Origin: Leptospira sp. WS60.C2
GTDB lineage: Bacteria > Spirochaetota > Leptospiria > Leptospirales > Leptospiraceae
Reading direction: 5' to 3'
Assembly: GCF_040833955.1 (NCBI RefSeq)
Contig: NZ_CP162133.1
Coordinates: 2,983,501 to 3,047,500, forward strand
DNA length: 64,000 bases
This document shows, piece by piece, positions 61,074 to 64,000 of this stretch. Within the stretch, counting starts at the first letter, position 1, and every line of letters starts with the position of its first letter. The position numbers and the translations under genes are program-made. The notes below the pieces were generated by a model. It was not told the origin of the DNA. It worked only from the letters and a program-made list of their open reading frames with translations, and did not search any database.

Positions 61074-62587
61074 TGGCTGAACGTAATACAGAAAAATTAG
61101 ATTATTTTTTGATCTTCTCCGTTGTGTTAGTCGCAATGGCAGGAGTCCTTACTCTTTACACACAAGAAGCAAATACTGCCGATGGACTTGGACGATGGTA
61201 CAAACAATTTTCGTTTGTCTTTGTTGGTCTGATTGCTATGTGGTTTATGTCGAGGATCAATTACCAATTGATTGGTTCTTATGCTCTTTTCATTTACCTA
61301 TTCTCTATCTTTCTTTTGATCTTAACACTTATACCTGGAATTGGTTATCTTCCTTCTGGGCGAGGTGCGAGATCTTGGTTAAAACTTGGCCCCATCACTT
61401 TACAAGCCTCTGAATTCTCTAAATTGGCTACAGTGATACTACTTGGTCAATACCTAGTGATGAAAGAAAAGGAAATGCACAAAATTACTGTTTTGATCAT
61501 ACCGTTTATCATCTGTTTGGTTCCAATGTTATTCATTATCTTGCAGCCAGACTTTGGAACGGCAGTTTCCTTTTTACCCATGTTATTTACGATGTTGTAT
61601 TTAGGTGGTGCGGATATTCTTCATGTTGGATCACTTCTAACCTTTGGTGGAATTTCCCTCATGGTTCCAATGTATTTAGCATACTCACAACTCACGCTCA
61701 TCCAACCTCTCATTGATTTACTTCGCAAAGATAATAAAACTGAACTTGTTTCTCTTGTGAACCAACTCCAAGGAAAGATTTGGCTGATCTTAGATGGAAA
61801 AAAAGTTTCAGGCGTGAACCTTCCGGGTATCGAAAATCCAAAGAACTTACAAATGATTAGGGAAGCGGCTGAAATTGTGAAAGATGAGTATGCAAGTGTA
61901 GGATATAAAATTTTATCCAATGAAGCCTTTATGTTTGGTTTGGGTGGAACACTTGCGATTATCAGTCTTGTGATGATCTTTATCAGAATTGCTCGTGGTT
62001 CGAGACATCTTAGAAATTATTATATTACTATCGGTATCCTTGGACTTTCTGTTTTATCCGCAATTGCGGTACACAAATCGATTCCTTTCCGCGAAAACCA
62101 AGTGATCCGACTCACCGCCTTTTTAAATCCAGACCAGTTCAAACAAGGGGCAGGTTACCAACTCCGTGCTTCCAAACCGGCAGTCGGTTCCGGAAAGGTA
62201 TTCGGAAAAGGACTTTTCCATGGAGAGATGACAGAAGGAAGAGTCCCTCATGTTCCGGAATCGGGAACAGACTTTATTTTTGCGTCTTGGGCAGAACAAA
62301 CAGGTTTTTTTGGAAGTGTACTGTTACTTTTCTTTTTGATGTCCATTCCACTAAGAGGTTTACAAATTAGTTTTGAAAGTAAGGATCGTTTTGGTTCCCT
62401 ACTTGCAGCAGGAATTGTCGCAATGATTTTTTTCCACATAGCGATTAACGTGGGTATTGTGATTGGACTTCTCCCTGTAACAGGTGTTCCGCTGACTTTT
62501 ATGAGTTATGGTGGTTCCCATTTGGTGATGGCAATGACAGCTGTTGGAATCATTTTATCCATCAAAAAACGTAAGTTTGCGAACTAA
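61073..62587 (+). CDS. rodA: RodA-type peptidoglycan glycosyltransferase with long insertion
   Basis: This SEDS-family membrane enzyme polymerises lipid II. The N-terminal helices, the [12 protein letters not shown] segment and the catalytic-side ILQPDFGTA are present. The C-terminal hallmarks are [39 protein letters not shown] and [14 protein letters not shown]. At 504 residues it is about 130 longer than E. coli RodA. The extra part lies at about 203-335: a polar loop ([20 protein letters not shown]) followed by two more hydrophobic helices. Confidence 0.93.
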   Translation: MAERNTEKLDYFLIFSVVLVAMAGVLTLYTQEANTADGLGRWYKQFSFVFVGLIAMWFMSRINYQLIGSYALFIYLFSIFLLILTLIPGIGYLPSGRGARSWLKLGPITLQASEFSKLATVILLGQYLVMKEKEMHKITVLIIPFIICLVPMLFIILQPDFGTAVSFLPMLFTMLYLGGADILHVGSLLTFGGISLMVPMYLAYSQLTLIQPLIDLLRKDNKTELVSLVNQLQGKIWLILDGKKVSGVNLPGIENPKNLQMIREAAEIVKDEYASVGYKILSNEAFMFGLGGTLAIISLVMIFIRIARGSRHLRNYYITIGILGLSVLSAIAVHKSIPFRENQVIRLTAFLNPDQFKQGAGYQLRASKPAVGSGKVFGKGLFHGEMTEGRVPHVPESGTDFIFASWAEQTGFFGSVLLLFFLMSIPLRGLQISFESKDRFGSLLAAGIVAMIFFHIAINVGIVIGLLPVTGVPLTFMSYGGSHLVMAMTAVGIILSIKKRKFAN

Positions 62588-62596
62588 GATTTCACA

Positions 62597-63394
62597 ATGA
62601 AACCTACCAAAAAAATTCTGGATGCGAATGAATTCTTCCAAACCAAAGTTAGGTTAGAAGAGGAACTCATCCATCTAGAAGGATTGGAACGGGAAGTAAA
62701 CGAACAAATCACGAAGTTAGTTGAGTTATCCGAAAAACTGATTGTTTGTTCGGAGTCCAATGAATCTCCCTATTTTTTACAACGTAGCAAACGTCTGAAT
62801 GCGGAAATCCTCAAGTTCAAGATCAAAAACGAATACAAACAGAAGGAATTTGATTCCCTCTACCATATCTTGGATAAAATCAAATCGGAGGATAAAATTG
62901 AATTTTTGGATTCTGCTTTAAAAAATCGAATTTCAAAAATTGCACACCATTTGGTGAAAAAAAAGGAAGTCCAAAATTCATCCTCGATTGATTCATCCAT
63001 CCAAAAAGGAAAGATAAAAACAAATTCAGGAAAACTCAGTTTTATCTGTTATGTATTAGAAGGAGTTCATTTTCTTTTACCCAAAAAATCATACCGAGTT
63101 CTTCGTAATATACCTGCCTTCAAAAAACAAATTAAAATCAAAGATAAATTGATTCCTATGTTTCCTGGTCCTGGTTTTATCCTAATGGAAGATGGAGAAT
63201 CCAAAAACAAACATGTGATTCTTACTAAAAATTCAGAGAAAGAAGAATGTGGTTTTTACTTTGATGAGTTAAAAGAAGACTGGGCAATCTCTAAAACGTC
63301 TTTGGATGCCATCTTAGAAAAAGAATCCAATCACAAGACCATTGCGGGTAAAATCAAACGCAAAGGAAAACTCTATCATGTTGTCAAACTTTGA
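62597..63394 (+). CDS. Coiled-coil protein with C-terminal beta-rich domain
   Basis: The 265-residue soluble protein has an N-terminal helical/coiled-coil half (about 10-120: LIHLEGLEREVNEQITKLVE). Its C-terminal half (about 145-265) has the strand order of CheW-like domains, with SFICYVLEGVHFLLPKKSYRV, CGFYFDELKE and a late IAGKIKRKGK. The CheW-like reading is weak. It starts 9 bases after rodA, so it may act with the elongasome. I do not recognise the family. Confidence 0.72.
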   Translation: MKPTKKILDANEFFQTKVRLEEELIHLEGLEREVNEQITKLVELSEKLIVCSESNESPYFLQRSKRLNAEILKFKIKNEYKQKEFDSLYHILDKIKSEDKIEFLDSALKNRISKIAHHLVKKKEVQNSSSIDSSIQKGKIKTNSGKLSFICYVLEGVHFLLPKKSYRVLRNIPAFKKQIKIKDKLIPMFPGPGFILMEDGESKNKHVILTKNSEKEECGFYFDELKEDWAISKTSLDAILEKESNHKTIAGKIKRKGKLYHVVKL

Positions 63395-63408
63395 TAAAAT
63401 CAAACCAA

Positions 63409-64000
63409 CTATAATTGCAAAACTCGTAAGCTTGTTTCTCTATCTTTGGTAAGTTGGTTTTTTAAAGCATCGATTCCGCTGAACTTTTGTTCATCGCGAA
63501 TTTTTTTTACCATTTCCAATTCAATTTCTTTTCCGTACAAATTTCCATCAAAATCAAAAATATTCACTTCCACATGCAAACCTAACCCATCAAAGGTGGG
63601 ATTAAACCCGATGTTTACCATTCCTTTGTGGTCTTTCCCATTGAATTTCACAAAACAGGCGTACACACCTACGGAAGGGAGAAGTTTATCATTTGGAACT
63701 CGAAGATTGGCAGTAGGAAACCCGATGGTTCGGCCACGTTTGGCTCCTTCCATAACGGTGCCTGAAATATGATAGTTTCGTCCAAGTAGGATTTTTGCCT
63801 CTTCCATTTCTCCCTTGTCGAGAAACCCTCGAATGAGTGAAGATGAAATTTTACTGTCTTTTTTTAAAACGGCTTCTCTAAGTTCTACCGTATAACCATA
63901 CTTAGCTTTGTAATTGTCGAGCAGTGTAAAATCGCCACGTCTTTCAGCACCAAAAAAATGATTATAACCAATCACGATGTGTTTTGCATGCAAGGTGTTC
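63409..64000 (-). CDS. ribF: Bifunctional riboflavin kinase/FAD synthetase, C-terminal part (cut by window end)
   Basis: The frame is open to the window end. The visible part begins in the adenylyltransferase domain (IVIGYNHFFGAERRGD, then KISSSLIRGFLDKG). The flavokinase domain has GRTIGFPTANL, VGVYACFV, GMVNIGFNPTFDG, LHVEVNIFDFDGNLYG and IRDEQKFSGIDALKNQL. It makes FMN and FAD. The N-terminal ATP motif is outside the window. It is convergent with the gene at 62597. Confidence 0.95.
   Translation of the reverse strand, partial: NTLHAKHIVIGYNHFFGAERRGDFTLLDNYKAKYGYTVELREAVLKKDSKISSSLIRGFLDKGEMEEAKILLGRNYHISGTVMEGAKRGRTIGFPTANLRVPNDKLLPSVGVYACFVKFNGKDHKGMVNIGFNPTFDGLGLHVEVNIFDFDGNLYGKEIELEMVKKIRDEQKFSGIDALKNQLTKDRETSLRVLQL

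Noticed and set aside
1..64000. CRISPR arrays, tRNA or rRNA genes, insertion sequences
   Set aside because: No spaced direct repeats, T-loop-like sequences in a cloverleaf context, or transposase motifs were found on reading either strand.

Overview
The window reads as chromosome of a Leptospira-like spirochaete, most likely from the saprophytic side of the genus (inference). Grounds: AT-rich DNA, many short lipoproteins with relaxed spirochaetal lipoboxes, abundant 7TM/DISM-type sensors and SpoIIE phosphatases, a decayed DUF1554 gene, a lipoprotein of the kind named LIC_13355 in Leptospira, and several TTG starts with good ribosome-binding sites. No rRNA, tRNA, CRISPR array or intact insertion sequence was seen.

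Layout. 0-4.2 kb: the C-terminal part of a hybrid histidine kinase, then the peroxide-defence set oxyR-ahpC-ahpF on the minus strand, with a strong ahpC promoter and a palindrome just upstream of it. 4.3-14.8 kb: a collinear plus-strand block made of a 7TM-SpoIIE phosphatase, a LytTR response regulator, four small lipoproteins, a TonB-dependent receptor, ExbB-ExbD-TonB and a LytS-type sensor kinase. A 21-bp-period direct repeat behind the regulator gene is a likely LytTR site. 14.8-18.7 kb: a minus-strand copper operon (cupredoxin/beta-helix lipoprotein, small membrane protein, two-domain multicopper oxidase, SCO1). 18.8-24.7 kb: TetR, TPM-domain protein, SulP transporter and a membrane-bound AraC regulator, divergent from an SbtA-type bicarbonate transporter. 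24.7-30.1 kb: outer-membrane channel, TetR regulator, acyltransferase, then a cobalamin riboswitch in front of two lipoproteins.

30.2-36.3 kb: a signalling cluster with a methyltransferase, an anti-sigma-type ATPase plus STAS protein, a FeeM-like acyltransferase fused to a cyclic-nucleotide-binding domain, a SpoIIE phosphatase, a class III adenylyl cyclase and a second anti-sigma-type ATPase. It carries a cAMP maker, a cAMP reader and a partner-switch in about 6 kb. 36.3-44.3 kb: TetR with a clear two-turn operator facing two membrane proteins, an ankyrin protein, and a run of metabolic and exported proteins.

44.3-55.5 kb is an accessory, decaying region: an NTF2-like pseudogene, a lipocalin, a frameshifted lipoprotein gene, a BrnT/BrnA toxin-antitoxin pair, an SGNH hydrolase, a DUF1554 pseudogene, a chemoreceptor, and a deletion scar that fuses an AraC/GyrI gene to the wreck of a PAS hybrid kinase. 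55.6-64 kb returns to core genes: a lipoprotein, mreC-mreD-mrdA-rodA for rod shape and cell-wall elongation (with an unusually long RodA), a coiled-coil protein, and ribF cut by the window end.
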